Assembly (NCBI GenBank): GCA_943787295.1
Contig: CALSLW010000002.1
Location: 338,189-402,188 of the forward strand
DNA length: 64,000 nucleotides
Reading direction: 5' to 3'
Origin: an uncultured Flavobacteriaceae bacterium
Lineage (GTDB): Bacteria; Bacteroidota; Bacteroidia; Flavobacteriales; Flavobacteriaceae
Position numbers and translations under genes: made by a program. The notes under the pieces are model-generated. The model was given only the letters and a program-made list of their open reading frames with translations. It searched no databases and had not been told where the DNA came from. Shown piece by piece: positions 8,746 to 18,140 of this stretch. Numbering within the stretch: position 1 is the first letter of the stretch; every line of letters begins with the position of its first letter.

Positions 8746-9300
8746 ATGAACGAAGAATTACAATTTATCTTAGATAGCGCCAAAGAAAGCATGCAAGGCG
8801 CTATAAGTCATTTAGAAAGTGAACTGCTTAACATTCGTGCAGGAAAAGCTAACCCTGTTATGCTTAAGAGTGTTATGATAGATTATTATGGGGCACCTAC
8901 CCCTTTATCACAAGTTGCCAATGTCAATACTCCAGACGGAAGAACACTTTCAATTCAACCGTGGGAAAAAAGTTTATTGACAGAAATTGAAAAAGGAATC
9001 ATGATTGCGAATTTGGGTTTTAACCCAATGAATAACGGAGAAAGCATTATTATCAACGTTCCACCGCTGACAGAAGAGCGCAGAAAAGAACTTGCAAAAA
9101 TGGCAAAAGCCGAAACAGAAAACGCCAAAGTAAGTGTTCGCAATGCTCGAAAAGATGCCAATCAAGAGATCAAAAAGTCTGAAGCATCAGAAGACATGCA
9201 AAAAAATATCGAAATCGACATTCAAACTGTGACAGATGGATTTATCCTAAAGATTGATGCTATCCTAGCTGCAAAGGAAAAAGAAATCATGACGGTCTAA
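8746..9300 (+). CDS. frr: Ribosome recycling factor
   Basis: Frr, with EF-G, splits the post-termination ribosome complex. The ATG at 8746 gives 184 residues, the usual length, beginning MNEELQFILDSAKESMQGAI; the frame opening at 8701 overlaps pyrH and lacks homology there. Typical motifs are the RAGKANP segment, VDYYG-like MIDYYGAPTPL, SIQPWEKSLL and the C-terminal helix with RKELAKMAKAETENAKVSVRNARKD. It begins 10 bases after the pyrH stop and is probably co-transcribed. Confidence 0.96.
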   Translation: MNEELQFILDSAKESMQGAISHLESELLNIRAGKANPVMLKSVMIDYYGAPTPLSQVANVNTPDGRTLSIQPWEKSLLTEIEKGIMIANLGFNPMNNGESIIINVPPLTEERRKELAKMAKAETENAKVSVRNARKDANQEIKKSEASEDMQKNIEIDIQTVTDGFILKIDAILAAKEKEIMTV

Positions 9301-9328
9301 GCTAAACCGTATCACGAGCAGCTTCGCT

Positions 9329-11737
9329 ATGAAAAGAAAAAATAAATGGAGTTTTTGGGAAGCGATTGCTCGCCTAATCTTACGCAATAGAATTGCATTA
9401 ATCATCGCGCTTTTTGCTGTAACTGCCTTCTGGGCCTCACAGTGGAAAAATATGCGCTTCACTTTTACCGAAGCGAATTTACTTCCAGATGATCATCCAG
9501 AAAATGTTAGCTACAATGAATTCCTTTCGCTCTTTGGTGAAGAAGGAAGTGTTATTCTAATTGCTATAAAAGACGCCAACCTCTTTACCCCAGAAAAACT
9601 TTCTGCCTGGAAAGGACTGAGTGAAAAGCTTCAATCCTTTAACGAGATTGATTTTGTCCTCTCTATCGACAACGTTAAAGAACTGGTCAAAAACAAGAAG
9701 AAAAATAAATTTGATTTGCAACCTTTGCTAGAGGATATCCCACAAGACAGCCTTGCATTTTCCCTCTTCAAACAAAAGTTGTTTTATGAACTCCCTTTCT
9801 ATGAAAACCTGTTATTGAATAAAACTTCTGGTACGGTTCGCATGGCCGTTTACATGAAACAAGAGGTGGTCAATAGCGCTGCGCGAAAAGATTTTATTTT
9901 CAAAACATTTATTCCTTTGATGGATGCGTTCGAGAAAGAACACGGGTTAAAAGTGCGTCGCTCTGGAATGCCCTATATCCGCACCTTGAATGCGCAAAAC
10001 ATTGTCGATGAAATTGGGATGTTTGTTTTTGCAGCAATGGGGGTAACTTCGCTTATCTTCTTTTTATTCTTTCGTTCGATTCGCGCTACGATTATCTCTA
10101 TGGTCGTTGTCCTATTTGGCGTAGCCTGGGCATTAGGAACATTGGGATTACTGGGCTATGAAATCACAGTGCTTACTGCTTTGATTCCTCCCCTAATCAT
10201 TGTGATAGGGATCCCTAATTGCATCTTCTTGATCAATAAATACCAGCACGAGGTAGCCAAACACGGGAATCAAATCAAATCTCTGCAACAGGTGATTGTC
10301 AAAATAGGGAACGCCACCTTGATGACAAACTTAACGACCGCATCTGGTTTCGCCACTTTTATCCTTACCAATAGTAAGTTGCTTAAAGAATTTGGGATTG
10401 TAGCTTCGATTAATGTTGCGGGGATTTTTGTGCTTTCATTACTGATTATCCCTATTGCGTATAGCTTTATGCCACTACCCAGTAAAAAGCATTTAAGTCA
10501 TTTAAACAATAAGTCGATTGATCGTTTTGTCAAATGGATGGAAAATAAAGTGCGACACAAACGCTTGAACACTTATATCTTTGCTTTAATCGCACTAGTA
10601 ACCAGTATTATAGGGATATATACCATTAATATTTCTGGGAGTATTTTAGAGGACATGCCAAAAAAACAATCCTTTTTTAAAGACATATTGTTTTTTGATA
10701 AAGAGTTTGATGGCATAGTTCCATTAGAGGTCTTGATCGATACCAAAAGAAAAGATGGTGTCTTAAAACTCTCTACGCTTAAACGTATGGAACGCTTAAA
10801 CAAGGTGATTGACGACATTCCAGAACTGTCGTCTCCTACCTCTGTGGTTAATGCCATTAAGTATGCTAAACAAGCGTATTATAACGGAAATCCTAACTAT
10901 TACACCCTACCCTCTGCGCAAGAGAATCGTTTTATTCTTTCTTATTTTGATCGCTCTGGAAATGGGGACAATGTCTTGAATAATTATTTAGATGATACTG
11001 GGCAATATGCACGACTCACCACCTTTATGACAGACATCGACACCGAAAGGATGGAGGAAATAGAGATAGAACTCAAACGCGAGATTGCAAAAATATTTCC
11101 TGAAGAGCGCTACAATGTCTCCTTAACAGGAAAAGCCTTGCTATTTTTAAAAGGAACCAAATACTTGATAAAAAACCTCGTTTTGTCTTTGGTCTTGGCC
11201 ATCTTTTTAATTGCGCTTTTTATGGCCTATTTGTTCCGGTCTTTTAAAATGATCATCATTTCACTTATTCCAAACTTATTGCCTTTATTGATTACCGCAG
11301 GAATGATGGGCTTTTTAGGGATTCCTTTAAAACCATCGACCATTTTGGTCTTTAGTATAGCCTTTGGGATTTCTGTGGATGATACCATTCATTTTTTAGC
11401 AAAATACCGCCAAGAGTTGATCGATTCAAAATGGAAAATACAACGCTCTGTCTATGCTGCCTTAAAAGAAACCGCCTTGAGTATGTTCTATACTTCGATT
11501 GTTTTATTTTTTGGTTTTTCTGTTTTTATGAGTTCAGAATTTGGTGGGACAGTCGCTTTAGGAGGGCTTATTTCAATGACCCTTCTTTTTGCCATGCTGG
11601 CAAATTTAATCCTACTCCCCTCTCTATTGATATCGTTAAAAGATACGGTAGCAAATGAGGAGGTACTAAAAGAACCAAAGATTCAAATCATCGAGCCCTC
11701 TGAAAATGAAAAGGGAATAGGAAAGAAAAATAAATAA
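9329..11737 (+). CDS. RND superfamily exporter (MMPL type)
   Basis: An 802-residue membrane protein with two repeats of one TM helix, a large extracytoplasmic domain, then five TM helices, the layout of the MMPL/Patched-like RND family. The first extracytoplasmic domain follows a TM at residues 20-38 and starts FTEANLLPDDHPE. The second half has FSIAFGISVDDTIHFLAKYRQEL, the typical TM10 region with the aspartates that carry protons. Such proteins export lipids or hydrophobic compounds by proton antiport; the substrate is unknown. The C-terminal tail is charged and cytoplasmic. It lies 28 bases after frr. Confidence 0.88.
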   Translation: MKRKNKWSFWEAIARLILRNRIALIIALFAVTAFWASQWKNMRFTFTEANLLPDDHPENVSYNEFLSLFGEEGSVILIAIKDANLFTPEKLSAWKGLSEKLQSFNEIDFVLSIDNVKELVKNKKKNKFDLQPLLEDIPQDSLAFSLFKQKLFYELPFYENLLLNKTSGTVRMAVYMKQEVVNSAARKDFIFKTFIPLMDAFEKEHGLKVRRSGMPYIRTLNAQNIVDEIGMFVFAAMGVTSLIFFLFFRSIRATIISMVVVLFGVAWALGTLGLLGYEITVLTALIPPLIIVIGIPNCIFLINKYQHEVAKHGNQIKSLQQVIVKIGNATLMTNLTTASGFATFILTNSKLLKEFGIVASINVAGIFVLSLLIIPIAYSFMPLPSKKHLSHLNNKSIDRFVKWMENKVRHKRLNTYIFALIALVTSIIGIYTINISGSILEDMPKKQSFFKDILFFDKEFDGIVPLEVLIDTKRKDGVLKLSTLKRMERLNKVIDDIPELSSPTSVVNAIKYAKQAYYNGNPNYYTLPSAQENRFILSYFDRSGNGDNVLNNYLDDTGQYARLTTFMTDIDTERMEEIEIELKREIAKIFPEERYNVSLTGKALLFLKGTKYLIKNLVLSLVLAIFLIALFMAYLFRSFKMIIISLIPNLLPLLITAGMMGFLGIPLKPSTILVFSIAFGISVDDTIHFLAKYRQELIDSKWKIQRSVYAALKETALSMFYTSIVLFFGFSVFMSSEFGGTVALGGLISMTLLFAMLANLILLPSLLISLKDTVANEEVLKEPKIQIIEPSENEKGIGKKNK

Positions 11738-11748
11738 ACGCTAAACAT

Positions 11749-11756
11749 TATCTTTG
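11749..11756 (+). promoter_or_regulatory. -7 promoter box for asnS
   Basis: TATCTTTG fits TAnnTTTG and ends 15 bases before the asnS ATG at 11772. It overlaps the spurious TTG start at 11754, which supports the downstream ATG as the true start. Confidence 0.45.
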
Positions 11757-11771
11757 CACAAAATTTTCAAT

Positions 11772-13202
11772 ATGTCAACTAAAATAAAAGCACTATTAGC
11801 CACATTACCACAAGGACAAACGGTAAGCGTTCAAGGGTGGGTAAGAACCTTTAGAGCGAATCGATTTATCGCATTAAATGATGGTTCTACCTTAGGTAAT
11901 TTGCAATGTGTAGTCGATTTTGAAAATTTTGACGAGACTCTCTTGAAAAACATTTCTACTGGTGCTGCTTTAAAAATTACTGGAAGCTATGTAGAAAGTC
12001 AAGGAAAAGGACAAAGCGCAGAAATCCAAGTAGAGGACATTCACGTCTATGGAACGGCAGATCCAGATACTTATCCAATCCAACCTAAAAAACACAGCTT
12101 TGAGTTTCTACGAGAAAAAGCGCACTTACGGGTTCGTACTGCTACCTTTAGCGCTGTGATGCGTGTTAGAGCAGCCTTGTCTTTTGGGGTACATAAATTC
12201 TTCCAGGAAGAAGGTTTTCATTATGTCAATACGCCTATCATCACAGGGAGTGATGCAGAGGGAGCAGGGGAAATGTTCCGTGTAAGTGGATTAGATTCTA
12301 AAAATCCGCCTTTAAACGAGGATGGAGAAGTAGATTTTCAAAAAGACTTTTTTGGGAAAGAAACGCACCTCACCGTTTCGGGTCAATTAGAAGCAGAGAC
12401 CTATGCGATGGGATTAGGAGAGGTTTATACCTTTGGTCCTACCTTTAGAGCAGAAAATTCGAACACCACTAGACACCTGGCAGAATTCTGGATGATCGAA
12501 CCAGAGATGGCCTTTTTTGACCTAGACGAGAATATGGATCTAGCCGAAAAATTCATCAAAAGTGTCTTGCAATATATACTTGAAAATTGCCATGAGGATT
12601 TAGCTTTTCTAGACGAACGCTTTGCTAAAGAAGAAAGTAGTAAACCTAAATTAGAACGCTCTGAAATGGGCTTACTAGAAAAAATCAACTTTGTCGTTAA
12701 GAACGATTTTAAACGTGTAAGTTATACAGAAGCCATTGACATTCTAAGAAATAGCAAACCTAATAAAAAGAAAAAATTCACTTATCCTATTGATGAATGG
12801 GGAGCTGATTTACAAAGTGAACACGAACGCTTCTTAGTAGAGAAACACTTTAAAACTCCGGTGATATTATTTGATTATCCCGCAAAAATCAAAGCCTTTT
12901 ACATGCGCTTAAACGAAGATGGTAAGACTGTTAGGGCTATGGATATTCTTTTCCCAGGAATTGGTGAGATAGTAGGTGGTTCTCAAAGAGAAGAGCGTTT
13001 AGATGTTTTAAAAGAACGTATACAAGCGATGGGAATCGAAGAAGAAGAATTGTGGTGGTACCTCGACTTACGCAAGTTTGGGACTGCACCACATAGTGGC
13101 TTTGGATTGGGCTTTGAGCGTCTTGTTTTATTTGCAACAGGTATGGGGAATATTAGAGATGTTATTCCTTTCCCACGAACACCTCAAAACGCTGCTTTTT
13201 AG
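11772..13202 (+). CDS. asnS: Asparaginyl-tRNA synthetase
   Basis: Class IIb aminoacyl-tRNA synthetase charging tRNA-Asn. From the ATG at 11772 it has 476 residues. The OB-fold anticodon-binding domain is N-terminal ([20 protein letters not shown]). The catalytic domain follows, with motif 2 ([22 protein letters not shown]) and motif 3 near the C-terminus ([12 protein letters not shown]). The [13 protein letters not shown] segment is characteristic of AsnRS rather than AspRS. rpoN follows after a 44-base gap. Confidence 0.96.
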   Translation: MSTKIKALLATLPQGQTVSVQGWVRTFRANRFIALNDGSTLGNLQCVVDFENFDETLLKNISTGAALKITGSYVESQGKGQSAEIQVEDIHVYGTADPDTYPIQPKKHSFEFLREKAHLRVRTATFSAVMRVRAALSFGVHKFFQEEGFHYVNTPIITGSDAEGAGEMFRVSGLDSKNPPLNEDGEVDFQKDFFGKETHLTVSGQLEAETYAMGLGEVYTFGPTFRAENSNTTRHLAEFWMIEPEMAFFDLDENMDLAEKFIKSVLQYILENCHEDLAFLDERFAKEESSKPKLERSEMGLLEKINFVVKNDFKRVSYTEAIDILRNSKPNKKKKFTYPIDEWGADLQSEHERFLVEKHFKTPVILFDYPAKIKAFYMRLNEDGKTVRAMDILFPGIGEIVGGSQREERLDVLKERIQAMGIEEEELWWYLDLRKFGTAPHSGFGLGFERLVLFATGMGNIRDVIPFPRTPQNAAF

Positions 13203-13218
13203 CAAGTATTTAAGTTTT

Positions 13219-13234
13219 CTTATCTTTAGATAAG
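13219..13234. promoter_or_regulatory. Inverted repeat in front of rpoN
   Basis: CTTATC-TTTA-GATAAG, a perfect 6-bp inverted repeat, lies 13 bases before the rpoN ATG and overlaps a near-consensus -7 box (TATCTTTA). It could be a small operator or merely chance in AT-rich DNA. Confidence 0.3.
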
Positions 13235-13246
13235 ACCCAACTTATT

Positions 13247-14689
13247 ATGTTAAAACAACAACTTCAATTAAAGCTCGCACAAAAACTGTCTCCGCAGCAG
13301 ATTCAGTTAATGAAGTTAATTCAACTTCCTACCTTAGATTTTGAACAGCGACTTCAAAATGAACTGGAGGAAAATCCTGCGCTAGAGAGTGGTAAAGAAG
13401 AAAATCCAGAGGACACTTATGACCAAGAGTTTGAGGATAACAACGATGTAATTGACACCCAAGACATCGATATAGATGCCTATTTAAGTGACGATGAAAT
13501 ACCTTCTTATCGACTTAATACAAATAATTATAGCGCAGATGATGAAGATAAAAGCACCCCTATTTCTGGCGGCATCAGTTTTCATGAAACACTTCAACTG
13601 CAGATAGGATCGCTTATCCTTACAGAACAAGAAAGTACCATCGCAGAGTTTATTGTGGGGAGTATTGATGAAAGCGGATACTTGCGGCGTGCTATTGAGG
13701 ATTTAATTGACGATCTGGCTTTTACACAAGGAATCATCGTTGAAGTAGAGACCGTTGAAGCTGTACTTAAAAAGGTACAATCGATTGATCCAGCCGGAGT
13801 GGTGGCAAGAGATTTACAAGAATGTCTGGCACTTCAATTAGAACGAAAAGAAACAACTCTGTCGATCATTGTTGCCAGAAAAATCATCAACGAAACTTTT
13901 GAGCTATTTTCGAAAAAGCATTTTAAGAAGATGCAAGATAAGTTTGATGTAGACGAAGACTTACTCAAAGAGGGACTTGCAGAAATTGAAAAACTGAACC
14001 CTAAGCCAGGGGGAGCAATGTCTGGCATTTTTCAAAATACTCATATCGTTCCTGATTTTATTTTAACCATAGAAAATGGAAATGTACAAGTAAGTGTCAA
14101 CAGGAGGAATGCCCCAGAATTACATGTTTCTTCTGGCTATCAAGACATGCTCCGCGGCTATAAAGAAGCTTCTAAGAAATCAAAAGCTCAAAAAGAAGCC
14201 GTACAATTTATCAAGCAAAAACTCGACGCTGCGCAATGGTTTATCGATGCTATACAGCAGCGAATACAAACGCTTCAACTTACCATAGAGGCCATTGTAA
14301 ATCATCAATATGATTACTTCTTAACAGGAGATGAACGTTTCTTAAAACCCATGATATTAAAGGATATTGCAGATAAAATCAACATGGACATCTCGACTAT
14401 ATCTAGGGTAGCGAACAGTAAATATATCGATACTCCTTATGGAACAAAATTGCTAAAAACCTTTTTTTCAGAGTCGCTTACAAATGCAGAAGGAGAAGAA
14501 GTTTCAACCCTAGAAATAAAGAAAATCTTACGGACCCTTATAGAAGAGGAGGACAAGAAAAAACCCCTTGCAGATAACGCCTTGTCTAAGGGTTTACTCG
14601 AAAAAGGCTATAAGGTTGCTAGGCGAACAGTCGCCAAATACAGAGAGCAAATGAACTTTCCTGTAGCGCGATTGAGAAAAGAACTATAA
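13247..14689 (+). CDS. rpoN: RNA polymerase sigma-54 factor
   Basis: RpoN directs RNA polymerase to -24/-12 promoters that need enhancer-binding ATPases. The 480-residue protein has region I (QLQLKLAQKLSPQQIQLMKLIQLP at the N-terminus), an acidic region II, the core-binding domain (SIDPAGVVARDLQECL), the helix-turn-helix DNA-binding region with DISTISRVANSKYI, and the RpoN box ARRTVAKYRE near the C-terminus. It is convergent with the barrel-protein gene; the two stop codons overlap within CTATAA (14684-14689). Confidence 0.96.
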   Translation: MLKQQLQLKLAQKLSPQQIQLMKLIQLPTLDFEQRLQNELEENPALESGKEENPEDTYDQEFEDNNDVIDTQDIDIDAYLSDDEIPSYRLNTNNYSADDEDKSTPISGGISFHETLQLQIGSLILTEQESTIAEFIVGSIDESGYLRRAIEDLIDDLAFTQGIIVEVETVEAVLKKVQSIDPAGVVARDLQECLALQLERKETTLSIIVARKIINETFELFSKKHFKKMQDKFDVDEDLLKEGLAEIEKLNPKPGGAMSGIFQNTHIVPDFILTIENGNVQVSVNRRNAPELHVSSGYQDMLRGYKEASKKSKAQKEAVQFIKQKLDAAQWFIDAIQQRIQTLQLTIEAIVNHQYDYFLTGDERFLKPMILKDIADKINMDISTISRVANSKYIDTPYGTKLLKTFFSESLTNAEGEEVSTLEIKKILRTLIEEEDKKKPLADNALSKGLLEKGYKVARRTVAKYREQMNFPVARLRKEL

Positions 14690-15346
14690 GAGGTAAAAAA
14701 TCAAACCTACTTGAACAGGAAAAACTTTTAGTTGATTTTGAGCACTGGTAGCACCTTCTTTGAGCATAGGAGTGAAGCTATAATCAAATCTTAAATTCCA
14801 GGTGTTAAAACCCATAGCAATACCAATACTGTGCTGCAATACATTCAATTGATTATCTAAAGTGAACTTTCTACCAAAAAAAGGCTTATACTGAGCACCA
14901 AATTGATAACTCAAACGATAACCAAGATAGACTCGCCAAAAGGCATAGTCTTGCAGCGTAGAGGTTCTCCAGCGTAACTCAATAGGTAATTGTAATTGAT
15001 GATAAGTAAAGACATTCCGCAAGGCTCTTTGGGCTTCAGGGACGCTGTAGCGGTAGCCATTTTGGACTTGTTCAACATTGATGTTATTAACTAAGCGAAC
15101 AAAACCATAACCCAACCCAATTGCAACAGCTTTGTCTCCCTTATCAGTAATAGGAAAATCGCGTAATGCACCGATATGTATGCTTCGCGAAAAGCCATTC
15201 TGCTTAAAACCATTAATATCATTGAACTGTATTCCTAGATTGAGATTTACATACAGCTGATCTTCTCTATAACTAAGGCTGTCTTTTACCTGAGCTGAAA
15301 CAAAGTAGACACTTAATAAAAAAAAGAGAAAGAAGAACTTTTGCAT
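14684..15346 (-). CDS. Outer-membrane beta-barrel protein, PorT-like
   Basis: A 220-residue exported protein: the ATG at 15346 starts a signal peptide (MQKFFFLFFLLSVYFVSA, cleaved before Q). The rest is a run of alternating polar/hydrophobic strands typical of an 8-10-stranded outer-membrane barrel, ending in the aromatic-hydrophobic VGLIFYLL. It resembles the PorT/outer-membrane-protein barrel family of Bacteroidota. The frame opens further upstream at a TTG (15361) that lacks support. It lies downstream of the exbD genes but behind a strong terminator (15384-15414), so it is probably transcribed separately. Specific function unknown. Confidence 0.75.
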   Translation of the reverse strand: MQKFFFLFFLLSVYFVSAQVKDSLSYREDQLYVNLNLGIQFNDINGFKQNGFSRSIHIGALRDFPITDKGDKAVAIGLGYGFVRLVNNINVEQVQNGYRYSVPEAQRALRNVFTYHQLQLPIELRWRTSTLQDYAFWRVYLGYRLSYQFGAQYKPFFGRKFTLDNQLNVLQHSIGIAMGFNTWNLRFDYSFTPMLKEGATSAQNQLKVFPVQVGLIFYLL

Positions 15347-15383
15347 AAAGCGAAGGTACAATTTTACTTAAATTAGGGTAAAA

Positions 15384-15414
15384 AAAAAGCACCCGCCTAA
15401 AGACGGATGCTTTT
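15384..15414 (-). terminator. Rho-independent terminator of the exbB-exbD operon
   Basis: On the minus strand a stem of AAAAGCA/TGCTTTT continued by CCG/CGG pairs (one mismatch) closes an 8-base loop and is followed by a long T tract, directly after the last exbD gene. It separates that operon from the barrel-protein gene. Confidence 0.8.
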
Positions 15415-15432
15415 AACTTTTCATCAAATGAG

Positions 15433-15915
15433 CTAATTCATATTCTGCGTATAATCTCCCACACGAGTTGTGTAGTTGATTTTTAAGGCATTTACTTTAC
15501 GTAATTCCTGCTTGATATCTGTAATTAATCCCATGTTTGTTTCTCCGTCCACTTTAAGGGCGGTAGTCAAAACATTTTGTAATTCTTGACGTTTAGATGC
15601 TCTTTCTGCCAAAACAAAAGCAGCAACATCTCCTACATCAGCAAACTTATCATTTAACTGGATACGCGCTTGAGTTCCGTATTTGTCTGCATATCGGCTA
15701 GAAGGTTTCCCCGCATAGATATACATCACACGATCTTTCTTATCCAATTTTTGAATTTGATCTGCTGCAGGAAGCGAGTTTTGAATCATTAAGGTACTGT
15801 CCCGCATAACGGTCGCTACCATAAAGAAAAACAAAAGCATAAAAACGATATCTGGGAGAGATGCAGTTGAAATCGCAGGTAATTCTCCTCCCTTTTTCTT
15901 TTTAAACTTAGACAT
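15433..15915 (-). CDS. exbD: ExbD/TolR family biopolymer transport protein (second copy)
   Basis: ExbD works with ExbB and TonB to transmit proton-motive force to outer-membrane receptors. The 160-residue protein has a short cytoplasmic tail, one TM helix with the key aspartate in STASLPDIVFMLLFFFMVATVM, and a periplasmic domain ending in a VNALKINYTTRVGDY segment. Last gene of a minus-strand operon exbB, 149-aa membrane protein, exbD, exbD; the two exbD copies probably assemble together. Confidence 0.88.
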   Translation of the reverse strand: MSKFKKKKGGELPAISTASLPDIVFMLLFFFMVATVMRDSTLMIQNSLPAADQIQKLDKKDRVMYIYAGKPSSRYADKYGTQARIQLNDKFADVGDVAAFVLAERASKRQELQNVLTTALKVDGETNMGLITDIKQELRKVNALKINYTTRVGDYTQNMN

Positions 15916-15926
15916 ACGTTGTGTTT

Positions 15927-16550
15927 TTAGTTGGTTTTACTCGGTTCAGCTTCAGATAACTTTTGTGGATACATCGCCTTCACTTCATCTAACTTAGGCT
16001 TTAAATTAGCCTTCTCTGTAGAAGCTGTTCTAGGATCATTGTATCGCTTTTGTGCTTCTGTATAAGACAATCCCGCCATAGGGTTTAGCCTTGCAAACTC
16101 GCGATCACGAAGATCGTTATAGGCGGCAACTAACTCATTTTGAACAGCGATATAAACTTTATAAGAAGTTTCTCTATCGTTTTTCAAAGAGATAATCGCT
16201 TTTTCTGGGTTGTCTGAAGAACTTGGATCTTTTTTTCCTTGGCAGTAGTTACATGCTTCTTCGTCTGTACCACCACCGTTGTCTAGAAAGTCCATCGCTG
16301 CTTGACGCAGTTCGCTAAGTTCCATTATATCTTCCTCAACTAAGAGGCGATTGTCTTTGTTCACTACTACCGTAAAGATATTACGCTCTTTAATGATTGG
16401 AGGATCTACAATTTCGTCTGTAGGAGGCAACTTACGATTGATCCCAGAGTCGGTTTCAATGGTTGTAGTAACCAAGAAAAAGATTAATAGCAAGAAAGCG
16501 ATGTCTGCCATCGAACCAGCATTCACCTCAGGTGCAGCTCTTTTTGCCAT
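15927..16550 (-). CDS. exbD: ExbD/TolR family biopolymer transport protein (first copy)
   Basis: A longer ExbD (207 residues) with the TM helix and its aspartate in GSMADIAFLLLIFFLVTTTI near residues 12-31. It has an insert in the periplasmic part containing a cysteine pair (EEACNYCQGKK) and a long C-terminal extension rich in charged residues. Flavobacterial exb operons commonly hold two diverged ExbDs like this. It lies 11 bases before the second exbD and 3 bases after the 149-aa membrane-protein gene. Confidence 0.87.
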   Translation of the reverse strand: MAKRAAPEVNAGSMADIAFLLLIFFLVTTTIETDSGINRKLPPTDEIVDPPIIKERNIFTVVVNKDNRLLVEEDIMELSELRQAAMDFLDNGGGTDEEACNYCQGKKDPSSSDNPEKAIISLKNDRETSYKVYIAVQNELVAAYNDLRDREFARLNPMAGLSYTEAQKRYNDPRTASTEKANLKPKLDEVKAMYPQKLSEAEPSKTN

Positions 16551-16553
16551 AAT

Positions 16554-17003
16554 TTATCTATTAGTTAAACTTTTTACGCCAGAATATCCCATTGCTCCAA
16601 TTGCAATTACAGCAAGATAATAAAAGACACGGATGCCTGTTTCAACCCATCTTGCTCCAGAGGCAGAAAGAACTTCTCCATCTTTAAGCGGGGTTTCAAC
16701 TCCAGAAGAAAGTGCGAAAGCTAAGCCTACCACTACCACTAGGAATCCAATAGAAATTAACGCCTTTTTTAATTTTTGGCTATCTGCAAATAAATTGAGA
16801 AGCGAAAAAATTACTGTGGCTGCGATAGAAATCACAAGGATAATCTGTGCAATAGAAATTAATGGTGATACCGTACCGAAATCACCCATGGCAGCAGCCA
16901 TTTTAATCTCTTCGTCACCAGTTCCAATGATTCTCAAGAGGAATACTACCCCAAGAACCCCTAGGAGACCGGCTACTATTTTTACTATTTTTTGAAAATT
17001 CAT
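16554..17003 (-). CDS. Membrane protein of the exb operon, unknown function
   Basis: A 149-residue protein with four predicted transmembrane helices: residues 8-26, a long one around 50-70, 80-100 and near 125-142. I do not recognise a named domain. It is lodged between exbB and exbD with 3-25-base gaps, an arrangement I associate with Flavobacteriaceae, so it may be an accessory part of the TonB energising complex. That role is inferred from position only. Confidence 0.7.
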   Translation of the reverse strand: MNFQKIVKIVAGLLGVLGVVFLLRIIGTGDEEIKMAAAMGDFGTVSPLISIAQIILVISIAATVIFSLLNLFADSQKLKKALISIGFLVVVVGLAFALSSGVETPLKDGEVLSASGARWVETGIRVFYYLAVIAIGAMGYSGVKSLTNR

Positions 17004-17028
17004 AATCTACAGTGTTTAATGAGGGTTC

Positions 17029-17799
17029 TTACTTCTTGTGAGCCACAAGGATGTCAACTAGCGTGATGGAAGCGTCTTCCATATCGTTAACAATACCGTC
17101 GATTTTTGCAACAATGTAGTTATAAAAAATTTGAAGAATGATCGCTACAACAAGACCAAATACTGTAGTTAAAAGGGCAACTTTAATCCCTCCTGCTACT
17201 AAAGATGGCTGCATGTCTCCAGCTGCTTCAATTTTATCAAAGGCTTGAATCATCCCGATTACAGTACCCATGAAACCAAGCATCGGTGCAAGGGCGATAA
17301 ATAATGAGATCCAAGAAACGTTTTTCTCTAATTGACCCATTTGAACACCACCGTAAGCAACAACAGCTTTTTCAGCACTTTCTACTCCTTCATCAACACG
17401 GTCTAAACCTTGATAGAAGATAGAAGCTACAGGCCCTTTAGTGTTACGACATAATTCTTTTGCCGCTTCAACACCACCACTTGATAATGCTTCTTCTACA
17501 CCATCGGTTAATTTTTTAGTGTTTGTTGAGGCTAAGTTTAAGAAGATGATTCTTTCGATAGCAATCGCTAAACCTAAAATCAAACAGATTAATACGATCC
17601 CCATGAATCCTGGTCCACCTTCGATGAAACGCTTTTTTAATTCTTGGGTAAAAGAGGCAGACTCTGCAGGTGCATCAGCTTGCTCTTCTTCTTGTACAAT
17701 AGAAGAGATAGTAGGATTGTTTAAGTTAGTTGTATTGGCATTAGCGGTAAAACTTACCATAAACATGCTCATTACAAGGGTAACGAATAATTTTTTCAT
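17029..17799 (-). CDS. exbB: ExbB/TolQ/MotA family proton channel protein
   Basis: ExbB forms the pentameric proton channel that drives TonB. The 256-residue protein begins with a cleavable-looking signal peptide (MKKLFVTLVMSMFMVSFTANA), as in Flavobacteriaceae homologues. An acidic linker, TM1 (PGFMGIVLICLILGLAIAIERI), a cytoplasmic helical region and the conserved TM2-TM3 core (SLFIALAPMLGFMGTVIGMIQAF then VALLTTVFGLVVAI) follow. First gene of the operon; it serves the TonB receptors in this window and elsewhere. Confidence 0.92.
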   Translation of the reverse strand: MKKLFVTLVMSMFMVSFTANANTTNLNNPTISSIVQEEEQADAPAESASFTQELKKRFIEGGPGFMGIVLICLILGLAIAIERIIFLNLASTNTKKLTDGVEEALSSGGVEAAKELCRNTKGPVASIFYQGLDRVDEGVESAEKAVVAYGGVQMGQLEKNVSWISLFIALAPMLGFMGTVIGMIQAFDKIEAAGDMQPSLVAGGIKVALLTTVFGLVVAIILQIFYNYIVAKIDGIVNDMEDASITLVDILVAHKK

Positions 17800-17980
17800 T
17801 TTGATGAATTTTGTGTTCTGTTTATTTAAGGATTAAAGATAGAAAAAAATATGGTTCAACATAATTTTTAATGCAGAGGCAACAATAGTTTGTTTTGTTC
17901 TATATCTTTTAAACGTCGAGGGCTTAATATCTTAAGTGTTTTAAGGAGATAAAAATAGTTTATTTTTAACGAGTCAACAG

Positions 17981-18138
17981 TTATAATGCTAATAGCACGG
18001 CATTTGTCCAGCCAAAACCGTCTTGATTAGGGTATTCTCCTTCTCCATCAGCTAAACTCAAATCCATGATATTATACTTTTCTATTATTTTTCCTGATCC
18101 TTCTCTTCTTCGAAAGTAGTTGATCGCTTGAATGACCT
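17981..18138 (-). pseudogene. Trehalase C-terminal remnant (A)
   Basis: The 340-base gap between exbB and the fibre gene is not empty. On the minus strand it reads [11 protein letters not shown] followed by [21 protein letters not shown] and a stop (17981-17983). This is the C-terminal signature of GH37 trehalases (GGGGEYP-Q-GFGWTN). Just upstream, QVIQAINYF continues the homology in another frame, so there is at least one frameshift. Only about 50 codons survive. The homology begins immediately after the stop of the fibre gene at 18141, so that cassette's end lies at or inside the old trehalase gene. Confidence 0.75.
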
Positions 18139-18140
18139 GA

